A stretch of DNA of 42,380 bases from Defluviitaleaceae bacterium (GTDB lineage: Bacteria; Bacillota; Clostridia; Lachnospirales; WRAX01), in contig WQVZ01000007.1 in the NCBI GenBank assembly GCA_009785595.1, positions 1-42,380 of the forward strand. Direction: 5' to 3'. Shown here piece after piece: positions 24,641 through 32,937 of this stretch. The translations under genes were made by a program, and so were the position numbers. A model generated the notes under the pieces. That model did not search any database and had not been told where the DNA came from. It saw only the letters and a list, made by a program, of their open reading frames with translations. How positions within the stretch are numbered: position 1 is the first letter of the stretch; every line of letters starts with the position of its first letter.

Positions 24641-24837
24641 AAAGCAAAGGGTAGTCAACTTAAGGTCCAAAAAATACGAACCCTATGCCTCTCCGACCTT
24701 AGGCCTCCTTCAGACGACTTTCTATTTCTTCCATGGTATTTGCGCTTAGGGTACTCTTTCACAATATATCTAGGTGTATCTAACAGCTCTTCTTGAAACC
24801 CCATGATAAGTCAATTCATTGACGCACAATATACAAA

Positions 24838-24900
24838 AACACTTTGCCCGACAATACACTTTCCAAAAACACTGAAAAATATATTGTCGGGCAAAGTGTT
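24838..24900 (-). terminator. 19-bp inverted repeat, possible minus-strand terminator
   Basis: AACACTTTGCCCGACAATA (24838-24856) is the exact complement of 24882-24900, with a 25-base A-rich loop. Read on the minus strand the stem is followed by TTTTTGTAT, so it could terminate transcription from the decayed gene to its right. The long loop is atypical; it may instead be a small mobile repeat. Confidence 0.45.
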
Positions 24901-24919
24901 AAAACTCGTCCAAAACCTA

Positions 24920-25150
24920 TTATGCGCATACACGATGATAAAGTGATATAAAACGACGTCTTTTAAATCGAAATAGAAACCTCTGTTTATTACCGAAATA
25001 ACAAAAAGAATAGTAACAATAAGCCAAAATACGCATCTGCAACCGACCACAAAATAAACCATATTTTTTGGGGAAGATGTCTCTCACGGCTGTCAAGTTG
25101 CCAATGTAGGCAATGGAAGCCAAAGAGAATATTGCTGATGCGCTTAGCAC
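24920..25150 (-). pseudogene. Possible broken membrane protein
   Basis: One frame (from GTG 25150) encodes a helix SAIFSLASIAYIGNL, then AVRDIFPKK; the adjacent frame from 25062 encodes a second helix CVFWLIVTILFVISVI and a polar end. They meet at a run of six A (CCCAAAAAATATGG on the minus strand), and removing one A would join them into one two-helix protein. There is no ribosome site and the N-terminus looks cut, so this is a decayed gene at best. Confidence 0.25.
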
Positions 25151-25247
25151 AAAGTTTCAATTGTTAGAAGCAAGTGGTTAGAAAGGTCTAGGAAATTTAT
25201 ACGCTGTTAGATGTTAGAAATTTGTTAGAAATGAGGGGTAAAGGACT

Positions 25248-25298
25248 AAAAAATCTAAAAAAATACGGACTATCCGATGTATCGGAAAGCCCGTATTT
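25248..25298 (-). terminator. Terminator of tRNA-Leu
   Basis: The minus-strand stem AAATACGG...TCCGAT with ATCGGA...CCGTATTT (25261-25298) is followed by a T-run. It starts within about 10 bases of the tRNA 3' end. Confidence 0.75.
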
Positions 25299-25307
25299 TA
25301 GCCATTA

Positions 25308-25389
25308 TGCGGATGAAGGGACTCGAACCCCCACGCCTTGCGGCACAAGATTCTAAGTCTTGCGTGTCTGCCAATTCCACCACATCCGC
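25308..25389 (-). tRNA. tRNA-Leu (anticodon UAG)
   Basis: The acceptor stem GCGGATG pairs with CATCCGC. The D-arm has TGGTGGAATTGGCAGACAC, the anticodon arm CAAGA-CTTAGAA-TCTTG gives UAG (reads CUN Leu), the variable arm is long (class II), and the T-arm has GGGGGTTCGAGTCCC. Discriminator A; the CCA end is not encoded. Confidence 0.96.
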
Positions 25390-25402
25390 ACAAAGCCTTG
25401 TC

Positions 25403-25431
25403 AGTTTATCACTTTTTTGGATCAATGTCAA
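25403..25431 (-). promoter_or_regulatory. Promoter of tRNA-Leu
   Basis: Minus strand TTGACA (25431-25426), 17-base spacer, TAAACT (25408-25403) with an upstream TGA (extended -10). It ends 13 bases before the mature tRNA 5' end. Confidence 0.65.
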
Positions 25432-25647
25432 GGGTATCTTGCAAAAATGTCCCGGCGTCAATGCTAAAGCGTCAATGATAGGTTACAAAATCCTTAGCAA
25501 TACAATAAACTTGCCTGTCTGCATGGTGCATGATGGGTATTTTGTGTTATTATGTTTATGCAAGATTCTCATCTTATAGTGATGAATGAATTTGTGGTGA
25601 ATCCATTGTGCCGCTTGAAGGCTTGTGGGCTCGCTGAGGGGCGGGGT

Positions 25648-27231
25648 TTAATCAACGATTTGTAGTATACCCCATTTGCTACCTTGTCTGGCCCAGGCCA
25701 GACCTTCGGAGAAATTACGTATTTCGTTAAGTGCAACAGAAACAACAGTGTTGCCTTCTCGGTCTATTATGCCCCAATGTCTGTTGTCACCGCCCTGTTC
25801 CCAGTCGCCAAGGCGAACCGCCGCAACGCCATTGGAAAAGTCACGCACCTCATAAAATATTGGCGGCACAACTTCGTTACCTGTTCTGTCAATAAAACCC
25901 CAGCGGGTATCCGGGCCCCAATCTGTGCTGACGGCGGCAAGTCCTTCGGAAAAGCTGTACACACTGCTAAACTGAAAGGGCACCACTTCGTTGCCCGTCC
26001 TATCAGCAAAACCCCAGCGAGCGTCCGACCCCCAGCCTGTGCTGACGGCGGCAAGTCCTTCGGAAAAACTGTGAACACCGCTAAACTGAAGGGGTATCAC
26101 TTCATTGCCGCATCTGTCAATAAAACCCAAGCGACTATCCGGCCAACTTCCCTTGCTTACGGCCGCCAACCCTTCTGAAAAATTTCCAACCCAACAATAT
26201 GCAGGCAGTGCAATAACATTGCCTTCTAAGTCGATGAAGCCTTGACGCGTGTCCCCGTCATGTTCATATGTTACCACAGCAAGCCCTTCGGAAAAATCCC
26301 CTATGTAGTTATAGATAAAAGGGGCAATTTCATTGCCCTGTCTGTCTATTAAGCCCCAATGGCCAAAAAGCCGTCCACCTTCCCAATATTCATGCTCGGC
26401 TTCCCTATCCTTAATCCACATCGCCGCAACACCGTAAGAAAACCTAGGCGAAACATAACCCGCAGGCATAAAAAAGTAAACGTCAAATTGAAAAGGTACC
26501 ACCATCTCGCCGCCAGTATCAATAAACCCCCAGCGCTCGTAACGCCAGCCGCTGTCACATCTCACCGCCGCCAGCCCTTCGGAGAAATATGTTGCATAAG
26601 TAAATTCCGGCAGAATAGCCCAATTGCCATTTGTGTCAACAAATCCCCAGCGCCAAGCACTCCCTTCGTCCATAGACAATGTTGCCACCAGTCCTTCAGA
26701 AAAATCATGGGCATTGCCGAATTTAAAAGGTGTAATTTGCTCCCCATTAGCATTGAAGAAAGCCACGCCGCTGTGGTTCGATGAAAATATACCGGCCACC
26801 CCATAAGTAAATGTGGGAGCACCACGATACGCGTAATGGGGTTCGGGGTGCGGATGCTCCAGAGGTATGACAATCTCACCCAAGTTATTTATGTAGCCCA
26901 TTATATGCATGCCGCTTTCAAATACCTCCACCGCTGCCATGCCGCCGCGGAAATCAAAAACCGCGTCAAACTCCCAGATGGGTTCCACAAGCCATCTGAT
27001 GACGGAAGTATCCATTTCCAAAACAGGCTCCGGTGTGGGTGCCGGTGTGGGTTGTAGCGTAGGAGTTGGCACGGGTGTTGGCCGCGGCGTTAGTTGTGGT
27101 GTCGACTCCGGTTCATAATCATACTCTATGTGGTCGTAGTCGTTTTCCTCTGTGTCCGCATCAGAACCACAAGCTGACAGTATCAGCACAAAGGCCAAGG
27201 CCAGCATAATTATCAACACCTTACGCATCAT
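25648..27231 (-). CDS. WG-repeat lipoprotein
   Basis: 527 residues. A lipoprotein signal peptide ends LILSAC (Cys21). Next comes an acidic stretch and a Pro/Thr-rich linker (about 44-70, TPRPTPVPTPTLQ), then about ten WG (KWG) repeats of the form RWGFIDRTGNEVVPFQF...SEGLAAV, which fold as beta-propeller-like blades. It is probably anchored on the outer face of the membrane, with the repeats reaching into the wall; ligand unknown. The gene overlaps the upstream glycosyltransferase by 11 bases and has GAGGAG before ATG-ATG. It is the last gene of the long minus-strand run. No terminator was recognised between it and the tRNA. Confidence 0.9.
   Translation of the reverse strand: MMRKVLIIMLALAFVLILSACGSDADTEENDYDHIEYDYEPESTPQLTPRPTPVPTPTLQPTPAPTPEPVLEMDTSVIRWLVEPIWEFDAVFDFRGGMAAVEVFESGMHIMGYINNLGEIVIPLEHPHPEPHYAYRGAPTFTYGVAGIFSSNHSGVAFFNANGEQITPFKFGNAHDFSEGLVATLSMDEGSAWRWGFVDTNGNWAILPEFTYATYFSEGLAAVRCDSGWRYERWGFIDTGGEMVVPFQFDVYFFMPAGYVSPRFSYGVAAMWIKDREAEHEYWEGGRLFGHWGLIDRQGNEIAPFIYNYIGDFSEGLAVVTYEHDGDTRQGFIDLEGNVIALPAYCWVGNFSEGLAAVSKGSWPDSRLGFIDRCGNEVIPLQFSGVHSFSEGLAAVSTGWGSDARWGFADRTGNEVVPFQFSSVYSFSEGLAAVSTDWGPDTRWGFIDRTGNEVVPPIFYEVRDFSNGVAAVRLGDWEQGGDNRHWGIIDREGNTVVSVALNEIRNFSEGLAWARQGSKWGILQIVD
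25810..26150 (-). repeat. 114-bp tandem repeats encoding WG units
   Basis: GTGCTGACGGCGGCAAGTCC recurs at 25925 and 26039, a period of 114 bases (38 codons). The DNA-level similarity of neighbouring units shows recent duplication within the WG domain. Confidence 0.75.
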
Positions 27232-28189
27232 TTTTCTCCTCTCTAATCAGCGTGTCTTGGATGATATAGCGTGGGCGTTGTTTTACTTCCAGATATATTT
27301 TGCCGATGTATTCGCCAATGATGCCTGTGGCCAACAGCTGCAGACCGCCTATGGCCCAAATGGATACGATGGTAGAGGCCCAACCCGCAGTTGTGTTGCC
27401 TTGGGCGTAGTCTATTAGAAAATATATAAGGAGTATCAAGCTGGCGACAAAGGAGGCCAGGCCGATGAAGGAGATAATGCGGATGGGGCGGATGGAAAGG
27501 GATGTGATGCCCTCGATGGCAAAGGCCAGCATTTTTTTAAGGGGGTATTTGGTTTGCCCGGCAAAGCGCAGGGCACGTTCGTAAGTGACTGTGGCGGTTT
27601 TGTAGCCTATCATGGGAACAATACCGCGCAAAAACAGGTTGACCTCTTTAAAGCAGGCAAGGCCTTCTAGAGCGCGGCGAGTCATAAGGCGGTAATCGGC
27701 GTGGTTTGGCACAATTTCTACGCCGATAAGACGCATAAATTTGTAGAAAGCCATGGCGGTGCGGCGCTTTATGAAGGTGTCTTTTTCCCTTTTGCTGCGC
27801 ACGGCATATACAATGTCGTTGCCGGCCCGATATTCGGCCAGCATGGCGTCTATGGCATCTATGTCATCTTGCAGGTCAGCATCCATGGATATACTTACAT
27901 CCGCATGGTCTTTGGCTACCATAAGCCCAGCCAAAAGGGCGTTTTGGTGGCCACGGTTACGGGAAAGATTGATACCGGCAAAGATGGGGTTGGTGCTGTG
28001 AAGCTGGCTGATTATATCCCAGGTGCGATCCGAAGAGCCATCATTAACAAAGAGTATTTTGGAAGCAGCGGAGATTTCTTTGGACGCAATAAGAGCCGCC
28101 AGCTTTTCTTTTAGTCTGGTGGCGGTTTCGGGTAGCACTTCTTCTTCTTTATAGCAGGGTACAACAACATATAGTATCGTTTCCGCCAT
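27221..28189 (-). CDS. GT2 family glycosyltransferase (polyprenyl-phosphate sugar transferase type)
   Basis: About 322 residues. GT-A fold with VVPCYKEEEVLP at the N-terminus, nucleotide/metal motif MDADLQDD (near 96-103) and two C-terminal membrane helices around FIGLASFVASLILLIYFLI and WAIGGLQLLATGIIGEYIG. This is the layout of GtrB/DPM-like enzymes that load a sugar from a nucleotide donor onto undecaprenyl phosphate. ATG 28189 has a strong AGGAGGGG and the typical short N-terminus; ATG 28207, which overlaps the previous stop as ATGA and also has GGAG, is possible. Such lipid-linked sugars are donors for GT-C enzymes such as the one at 37445. Confidence 0.9.
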   Translation of the reverse strand: MAETILYVVVPCYKEEEVLPETATRLKEKLAALIASKEISAASKILFVNDGSSDRTWDIISQLHSTNPIFAGINLSRNRGHQNALLAGLMVAKDHADVSISMDADLQDDIDAIDAMLAEYRAGNDIVYAVRSKREKDTFIKRRTAMAFYKFMRLIGVEIVPNHADYRLMTRRALEGLACFKEVNLFLRGIVPMIGYKTATVTYERALRFAGQTKYPLKKMLAFAIEGITSLSIRPIRIISFIGLASFVASLILLIYFLIDYAQGNTTAGWASTIVSIWAIGGLQLLATGIIGEYIGKIYLEVKQRPRYIIQDTLIREEKNDA

Positions 28190-28203
28190 ATTGCTTCCCC
28201 TCC

Positions 28204-28686
28204 TCATTTTACACTCCTCGCCCGCATTTCATGCTCCATTATTTCTAAAAGGTGCGGTTTTGTTTCATCATCCAGAAGGAATGTAAAACCCATATGGCAA
28301 CGGCATTTTTGCTGGCGTTGGCCGTCTAAAACAAAGTCAAAGCCTTTTAGGCAACGAGAATTGCAAGCGGTGGGGTCACTTAACCTGCTGCAATTTCCGC
28401 CTTTTAGGATTGCATCTTTCATTACATCCGGCCATTTGGATACCTTTTCTTCATAAGAAAGAACATTATCCGCATATATACGCAGCATTGGCATTTTCTT
28501 TCGGAAAAGAAAATTAGCTACTGTGCGTTTGGTGGGTTTATGAATATAGGATACGACATAACCGTTTGCTGTTTCTCTTATTTTCCAAGTGCAGTCATTC
28601 TCTTGCAAATATGTGTGTAATTGGTTGATAAAGGTTTCGTGTGAAGTTCCTGCTGATATTAAAAAGTCGTTGAATGTTGTGCTCAA
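28204..28686 (-). CDS. Unknown Cys-rich protein
   Basis: 160 residues from a TTG start (28686), chosen because GGAGG lies 8 bases upstream and the codon overlaps the preceding TGA. The C-terminal half has a Cys cluster (GGNCSRL, TACNSRCLKGFDF, QQKCRCHMGFTF): six Cys within about 40 residues, which suggests a structural metal site. The N-terminal half is alpha/beta-like without a signal peptide. I recall similar unnamed proteins in Clostridia but no assigned domain. It sits between a small membrane protein and the GT2 enzyme with overlaps on both sides. Confidence 0.75.
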   Translation of the reverse strand: MSTTFNDFLISAGTSHETFINQLHTYLQENDCTWKIRETANGYVVSYIHKPTKRTVANFLFRKKMPMLRIYADNVLSYEEKVSKWPDVMKDAILKGGNCSRLSDPTACNSRCLKGFDFVLDGQRQQKCRCHMGFTFLLDDETKPHLLEIMEHEMRARSVK

Positions 28687-29072
28687 TCTTTCATCCTCCG
28701 GTGCAACTCTATTAAGAATTGTTCCTTCATGGTAGGGTGCAGAATTATGGTGTGGCGTTGGTCTTCAGCTATATATTCCAGTTCTATGCCGTCCTCGTGC
28801 TCTACCAGGCCTATAATATTGGTGTAAAATATCTCCTGTTTAGATGGGGCGATTAACAAATGGTCGCCCCAGGCTTGATAATAGCTGCGAAATTTGATTA
28901 TCATACTGCCTGCGCTGATAAGTATAAGCAGGGGCCAGCAAACAACTTGCAAAAGCATATCTCCTATGCTAATGCCATATATCAGCGGCACAAAAACAGC
29001 AATTTGCGCCGCCATATGCAATTGGCGTTGTTTTTTCGGCAGTAGCTTGGTGTATTTTATGCTTTTGTCCAT
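28683..29072 (-). CDS. Unknown small membrane protein (PH-like C-terminal half)
   Basis: 129 residues from ATG 29072, selected by AAAGGGA 6-7 bases upstream; upstream in-frame starts run into the previous gene. A basic head (KLLPKKQRQ) leads to two close hydrophobic helices (about 23-55), then a soluble part with alternating beta strands (DHLLIAPSKQEIFYTNIIGL) that looks like a bacterial PH/YcxB-type domain. Function unknown. It overlaps the next gene by 4 bases. Confidence 0.7.
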   Translation of the reverse strand: MDKSIKYTKLLPKKQRQLHMAAQIAVFVPLIYGISIGDMLLQVVCWPLLILISAGSMIIKFRSYYQAWGDHLLIAPSKQEIFYTNIIGLVEHEDGIELEYIAEDQRHTIILHPTMKEQFLIELHRRMKD

Positions 29073-29106
29073 TATTATTCCCTTTCTCATTAAATGAGTT
29101 GTGATA

Positions 29107-29922
29107 CTACCTTCCGTGTCTGCCCCAAACAATATCCGAAAACAGCTCCGGTGTCCAGTCCGGTGTAACTGAAAACCTTGGTAACACAAATGGGTCGGTG
29201 TTTCTGTAAACATAACCCCAGTGGGTGGCAAAGGCCGCCTGTACCCCTTCGGCTTTTAAGGCACTTATGGCATTTTCGCTGTGGCGCCCAAAGGGATACG
29301 CAAAGACAGATTGCCACAGGATGGGTACGTCAAAACTTTGGCGTATGTCGCTCCTTATGTTTTCCTCGCTTTCCACAGAAAACATGGGGGTACCGTCAAC
29401 AAATTGGTGCATATGATGGCCGTGGGGACCGTATTCAAAAACATCCACGGCGGCGTTAAGTTCTGCCAGACTCATAAATTGCAAGGGATAAGCCGCCATA
29501 GCTGGCGTTTCTTCTTCGATATTGTTTGTTATGATAAATATTATGCCTGTAAAGCCAAATTCCCGCATAATTGGGGCTGCGTATAGGTAATTGTCCAGAT
29601 AACCATCGTCGAATGTGATGAGGACGGGGTTTTCGGGCAGGTCAGCATTATTAAACATAAAGTCCAAAAACTGCTGTGTGGTGAGGGGTGTAAAGTCATT
29701 TTCGTAAAGATAACGCATTTGCTGGTAAAACACTCCGTCCAGCAAAATCCAGGGGTTGTCCGCATTAGTGGGGTAATAAAATTGGTGGGGCATTATTGAG
29801 TGATAGACAAGGACGGGAATGCGAGGCGTGTTTGAAGTCTCGGATTGTCCGCAAGCACTTAGGACTGAAAATATAAACAGCAATGCCGCCATCATGTATA
29901 GTTTGTTTATTTTTTTCCTCAT
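29107..29922 (-). CDS. Polysaccharide deacetylase lipoprotein (NodB/CE4)
   Basis: 271 residues. The lipoprotein signal ends LSAC. The CE4 motifs are VLVYHSI, the metal/catalytic LITFDDGYLDN, a His-rich GPHGHHMH in place of the usual HTxxH, and AYPFG. The enzyme should remove N-acetyl groups from a cell-surface polysaccharide such as peptidoglycan or a poly-GlcNAc exopolysaccharide. ATG 29922 is preferred over TTG 29925 because GGAGG lies exactly 6 bases upstream. It follows the polyamine decarboxylase gene by 26 bases and starts the surface-related part of the operon. Confidence 0.88.
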   Translation of the reverse strand: MRKKINKLYMMAALLFIFSVLSACGQSETSNTPRIPVLVYHSIMPHQFYYPTNADNPWILLDGVFYQQMRYLYENDFTPLTTQQFLDFMFNNADLPENPVLITFDDGYLDNYLYAAPIMREFGFTGIIFIITNNIEEETPAMAAYPLQFMSLAELNAAVDVFEYGPHGHHMHQFVDGTPMFSVESEENIRSDIRQSFDVPILWQSVFAYPFGRHSENAISALKAEGVQAAFATHWGYVYRNTDPFVLPRFSVTPDWTPELFSDIVWGRHGR

Positions 29923-29948
29923 CAAGGGCCTCCAATTTTATACAGGCT

Positions 29949-31082
29949 TTACGACAGTCGCGCCTTAAAATCCTCGTAACCGAAAGTTTTTACTGTGTCA
30001 ATTGTACCGTCCGTGCGCAAAATAGTCAGCGCAGGCAGAGCAACGCCGTTAAAAGTATTGGTTTTTACCATAGAATATATGGCCATATCGGTAAAGACCA
30101 GGCGATCGCCGATCTTAAGGGGCTTAGGGAAAGAATAATCCCCGATAATATCCCCGGCCAGACAGCTTACGCCGCCAAGGCGGTATGTGTTGGGCATATC
30201 GCCGGGATGGCTGCTGCCGATGATATGCGGGCGATATGGCATCTCCAGCACATCAGGCATATGACATGCAGCGGATGTATCCAATATGGCGGTGCGTACG
30301 CCGTTATCAACAATATCCAGCACCTGGGCCGCCAAAAAGCCTGCGTTAAGGGCCACGGCCTCGCCGGGTTCCAAATATACCTCCACATCATATGTGGATT
30401 TTATGCGGTTTATCAAGCCACACAGTCGGTCTATATCATAACCGGGACGGGTGATGTGGTGGCCGCCGCCCATGTTAAGCCATTTAATGCCGTGAAGATG
30501 CTCGCCGAATTTCTCCTCCACGGCGGCCATTGTGGCTTCCAGGGCATCAGCATCCTGCTGGCACAGGGTATGAAAATGCAGACCATCAATGCCCGTCAGC
30601 ATATCCGACCGAAAATTGGCGACGGTAACACCCAGGCGGGAATTTGGCGCGCATGGATCGTATATGGGTTTTTCGTGCTGTTGGGTAGAAAGCTCGGGGT
30701 TTATACGCAAGCCAACACTTTTGCCGCCGCAAAGTGGGCCGAACTGCTGCCATTGTGCAAAGCTGTTAAAAGTTATATGGTCACAAATGTCCAGAACTTG
30801 GGCAAAATCCCGCCGGTCATATGCCGGGGAATACACATGGTTTTCTCCGCGAAAATACTGATGAGCCAGCATGGCTTCGTGAAGACCGCTGGAGCATGTG
30901 CCATCCAGATAGCGGTTTATCAGCGGATAAAGGGAATACATAGCAAAGCCCTTTTGGGCCAGCAATATTTTACAGCCCGTGCGTTGTTTCACTTGGGCTA
31001 ATATTTCCAGGTTTTTGGTTATTAACGCCTCATCCACGATGAAATACGGAGTCTCCGGCGCATGTACATCGAAATTTATCAC
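29949..31082 (-). CDS. nspC: Carboxynorspermidine/carboxyspermidine decarboxylase
   Basis: 377 residues, a fold III (alanine-racemase-like barrel) PLP decarboxylase. The PLP lysine is Lys44 in LLAQKGFAMYSLYP; GGGHHITRPGYD, LEPGEAV and the Cys-containing DTSAACHMPDVLEMPYRP loop are as in NspC. It decarboxylates carboxyspermidine to spermidine (or the nor-analogue). The start is GTG 31082 behind AGGTGG. Its partner dehydrogenase lies two genes upstream, separated by a lipoprotein gene. Confidence 0.95.
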   Translation of the reverse strand: MINFDVHAPETPYFIVDEALITKNLEILAQVKQRTGCKILLAQKGFAMYSLYPLINRYLDGTCSSGLHEAMLAHQYFRGENHVYSPAYDRRDFAQVLDICDHITFNSFAQWQQFGPLCGGKSVGLRINPELSTQQHEKPIYDPCAPNSRLGVTVANFRSDMLTGIDGLHFHTLCQQDADALEATMAAVEEKFGEHLHGIKWLNMGGGHHITRPGYDIDRLCGLINRIKSTYDVEVYLEPGEAVALNAGFLAAQVLDIVDNGVRTAILDTSAACHMPDVLEMPYRPHIIGSSHPGDMPNTYRLGGVSCLAGDIIGDYSFPKPLKIGDRLVFTDMAIYSMVKTNTFNGVALPALTILRTDGTIDTVKTFGYEDFKARLS

Positions 31083-31093
31083 AAATTCACCAC

Positions 31094-31714
31094 CTAGTAT
31101 GCTCTAAACATGCCAAGTATTTCGTCCAACTGACCCATGTCGGTGCTGCCGATGGAAATAAACCGCACAAACCGACCGTCCATATTGATAAAATTACGGC
31201 CGATGGCGGTGCCGTCGGTGTCATCCCAAAGAATATCCCAGGTATACCAGCGTTGGGCACCCAGGCGGCTTGTTGTGTCGTGTACGACAAAATCCGCCAT
31301 ATCTCCAAAGGCATCACGCTGAGACGCCACAATTTCTTCCATAAGGTATGGCGCTGTCACGTCCCCTTCTTCGTAAGGAACCCACAGAATACGCAGGTCT
31401 ATGCCCGAATAGGTATCCTCGCAATAGGCGTGTAGGTCAAAAACAAAGGGGGTGTCGTTGTCTTTAAACAGCTCCGCGGTAATTTCCGCGCCGGCAGGTA
31501 CCATGGTATCCGGGTCAAGCCAATACATTTCGGCAACTTCCTCGTCACTCATCACGGCCCAGTTTTCTGGCAGGTCAAAGCGCAGGCCAAAATATTCGCT
31601 CACAAAGGTATTTCCATCCCACACGCCGCGGGCAGGGGTGGTGGTTTCGCCGGAGCAAGCGGCCAGAAATACAACTACAAATAGTATAAATATAACAAAT
31701 AGCGTCTTTTTCAA
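31094..31714 (-). CDS. Unknown lipoprotein inserted in the polyamine operon
   Basis: 206 residues from TTG 31714 (AAGGAGA 7 bases upstream). The signal peptide ends FLAAC (Cys20), followed by a short Thr-rich spacer and a compact domain starting WDGNTFVSEYFGLRFDLPENW, a pattern seen in many Bacillota lipoproteins whose domain resembles PsbP/DcrB-type folds. Function not known. It is 11 bases from nspC and 12 from the dehydrogenase gene, so it belongs to the operon; an extracytoplasmic role linked to polyamines or the wall is inference only. Confidence 0.8.
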   Translation of the reverse strand: MKKTLFVIFILFVVVFLAACSGETTTPARGVWDGNTFVSEYFGLRFDLPENWAVMSDEEVAEMYWLDPDTMVPAGAEITAELFKDNDTPFVFDLHAYCEDTYSGIDLRILWVPYEEGDVTAPYLMEEIVASQRDAFGDMADFVVHDTTSRLGAQRWYTWDILWDDTDGTAIGRNFINMDGRFVRFISIGSTDMGQLDEILGMFRAY

Positions 31715-31726
31715 TGGAGTGTCTCC

Positions 31727-32926
31727 TTAATCCACTAATGTGGGGTTAAAATCCTCGCGCCAAGGCAGGCCCCATTTGTTAAGTTCGGCCATAAATGGGT
31801 CTGGATCCATTTCTTCTACATTAAAGACACCGGCACCTTTCCAACGGCCGTCCATCATTAACATGGCACCTATCATGGCAGGTACGCCGGTGGTGTAAGA
31901 TATGGCCTGGCTGCCCACTTCGCGATAGCACTCTTGATGGTCGCAAATATTATACAAATAGTAATTTTTAGGTTGGCCGTCTTTTACGCCTTGGAAGATG
32001 CAGCCGATATTGGTTTTACCCACGGTGCGTGGCCCAAGGCTGGCAGGGTCAGGCAACACAGCTTTAAGAAATTGCAGAGGAACAATGTCTTGTCCCTGGA
32101 ATTTTATGGGTACAATAGAGGTCATTCCCACATTTTCTAAGCAGCGCAGGTGGGTTATATAACTTTGACCAAAGGTCATAAAGAAGCGGATGCGCTTGAT
32201 GCCGTTAATGTTTTTGGCCAAACTTTCCAGCTCTTCATGATACAATAAATACATATCTTTTTGGCCAACTTCTGCAAAGTTATATTCGCGCTTAATCTCC
32301 AGCGGCGCGGTTTCTATCCACTGGCCTTTTTCCCAATACCTGCCGTTAGATGTAATTTCTCGGATGTTAATTTCCGGATTAAAATTGGTGGCGAAGGGAT
32401 AGCCATGGTCGCCGCCGTTGGCGTCCAAAATGTCAATATAATGTATCTCGTCAAAATGGTGCTTTGCGGCATATGCGCTGAAAACGCCGGTGACACCGGG
32501 GTCGAAGCCGCAGCCTAGCAAGGCCATAATGCCCGCATCCTTAAAGCGTTGCTGGTAGGCCCACTGCCAGGAATACTCGAATTTTGCGGTGTCCAGCGGC
32601 TCATAATTGGCGGTGTCCAAATAATTGGTTTTGGTAGCCAAGCAAGCGTCCATGATTGTTAAATCCTGGTAAGGCAGCGCCAAATTTATCACCAAATCAG
32701 GCTTGAAGCTATTTATCAAGGCAATAACCTCGTCAGTATTGTCTGCATCTACCTGTGCTGTGTGTATTATTGTGCGGCCGCCATCCAGCTTGGCTTTAAG
32801 CTCATCACAGCGAGCTTTGGTACGGCTGGCAATCATAATTTCGCTGAAAACATCGGGGTTTTGGCAGCATTTGTGGATGGCCACACTGGCCACGCCCCCT
32901 GCGCCTATTATCAGTGCTTTTCCCAT
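31727..32926 (-). CDS. Carboxynorspermidine/carboxyspermidine dehydrogenase (saccharopine dehydrogenase family)
   Basis: 399 residues. The N-terminal Rossmann motif is ALIIGAGGVASVAIHK; GCGFDPGVTGVFSAYAAKH and DANGGDHGYPFATNFNPEINIREI are the signature of the CANSDH/CASDH branch. It couples putrescine (or diaminopropane) with aspartate semialdehyde and NADPH to give carboxyspermidine (or carboxynorspermidine), the substrate of the nspC product. The C-terminus (WRGAGVFNVEEMDPDPF-like) is complete. AGGAGG precedes the ATG. Which diamine it prefers cannot be read from sequence; since speB should make putrescine, carboxyspermidine is the likelier product. Confidence 0.93.
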   Translation of the reverse strand: MGKALIIGAGGVASVAIHKCCQNPDVFSEIMIASRTKARCDELKAKLDGGRTIIHTAQVDADNTDEVIALINSFKPDLVINLALPYQDLTIMDACLATKTNYLDTANYEPLDTAKFEYSWQWAYQQRFKDAGIMALLGCGFDPGVTGVFSAYAAKHHFDEIHYIDILDANGGDHGYPFATNFNPEINIREITSNGRYWEKGQWIETAPLEIKREYNFAEVGQKDMYLLYHEELESLAKNINGIKRIRFFMTFGQSYITHLRCLENVGMTSIVPIKFQGQDIVPLQFLKAVLPDPASLGPRTVGKTNIGCIFQGVKDGQPKNYYLYNICDHQECYREVGSQAISYTTGVPAMIGAMLMMDGRWKGAGVFNVEEMDPDPFMAELNKWGLPWREDFNPTLVD

Positions 32927-32937
32927 AATAATTCCTC

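Larger units (their letters stand above)
24641..25300. other. Gap without an intact gene, holding decayed sequence
   Basis: Between the 116-bp element and tRNA-Leu I see no complete gene. A 49-residue minus-strand frame (24804-24655, starting MGFQEELLDTPRYIVKEYPK) looks protein-like but has no ribosome site or family. Next come a 19-bp inverted repeat (24838-24900), a partial copy of the AAAACCTA-ended element (about 24907-24930) and a broken membrane-protein frame (24920-25150). The segment is clearly A+T-rich. GTTAGAA recurs four times between 25163 and 25230. Confidence 0.5.

Noticed and set aside
24655-24804. 49-residue minus-strand ORF (MGFQEELLDTPRYIVKEYPK...)
   Set aside because: The composition looks protein-like, but there is no ribosome site or family and the gap is full of decayed sequence; kept only as a note in the gap entry.
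25810-26150. Regular 114-bp repeats considered as a CRISPR array
   Set aside because: The units are in frame, encode WG repeats and have no unique spacers.
29883-31001. 372-codon plus-strand frame opposite nspC and the deacetylase gene
   Set aside because: nspC on the other strand has all its motifs and a ribosome site; this frame has no recognisable domain and crosses a gene boundary.
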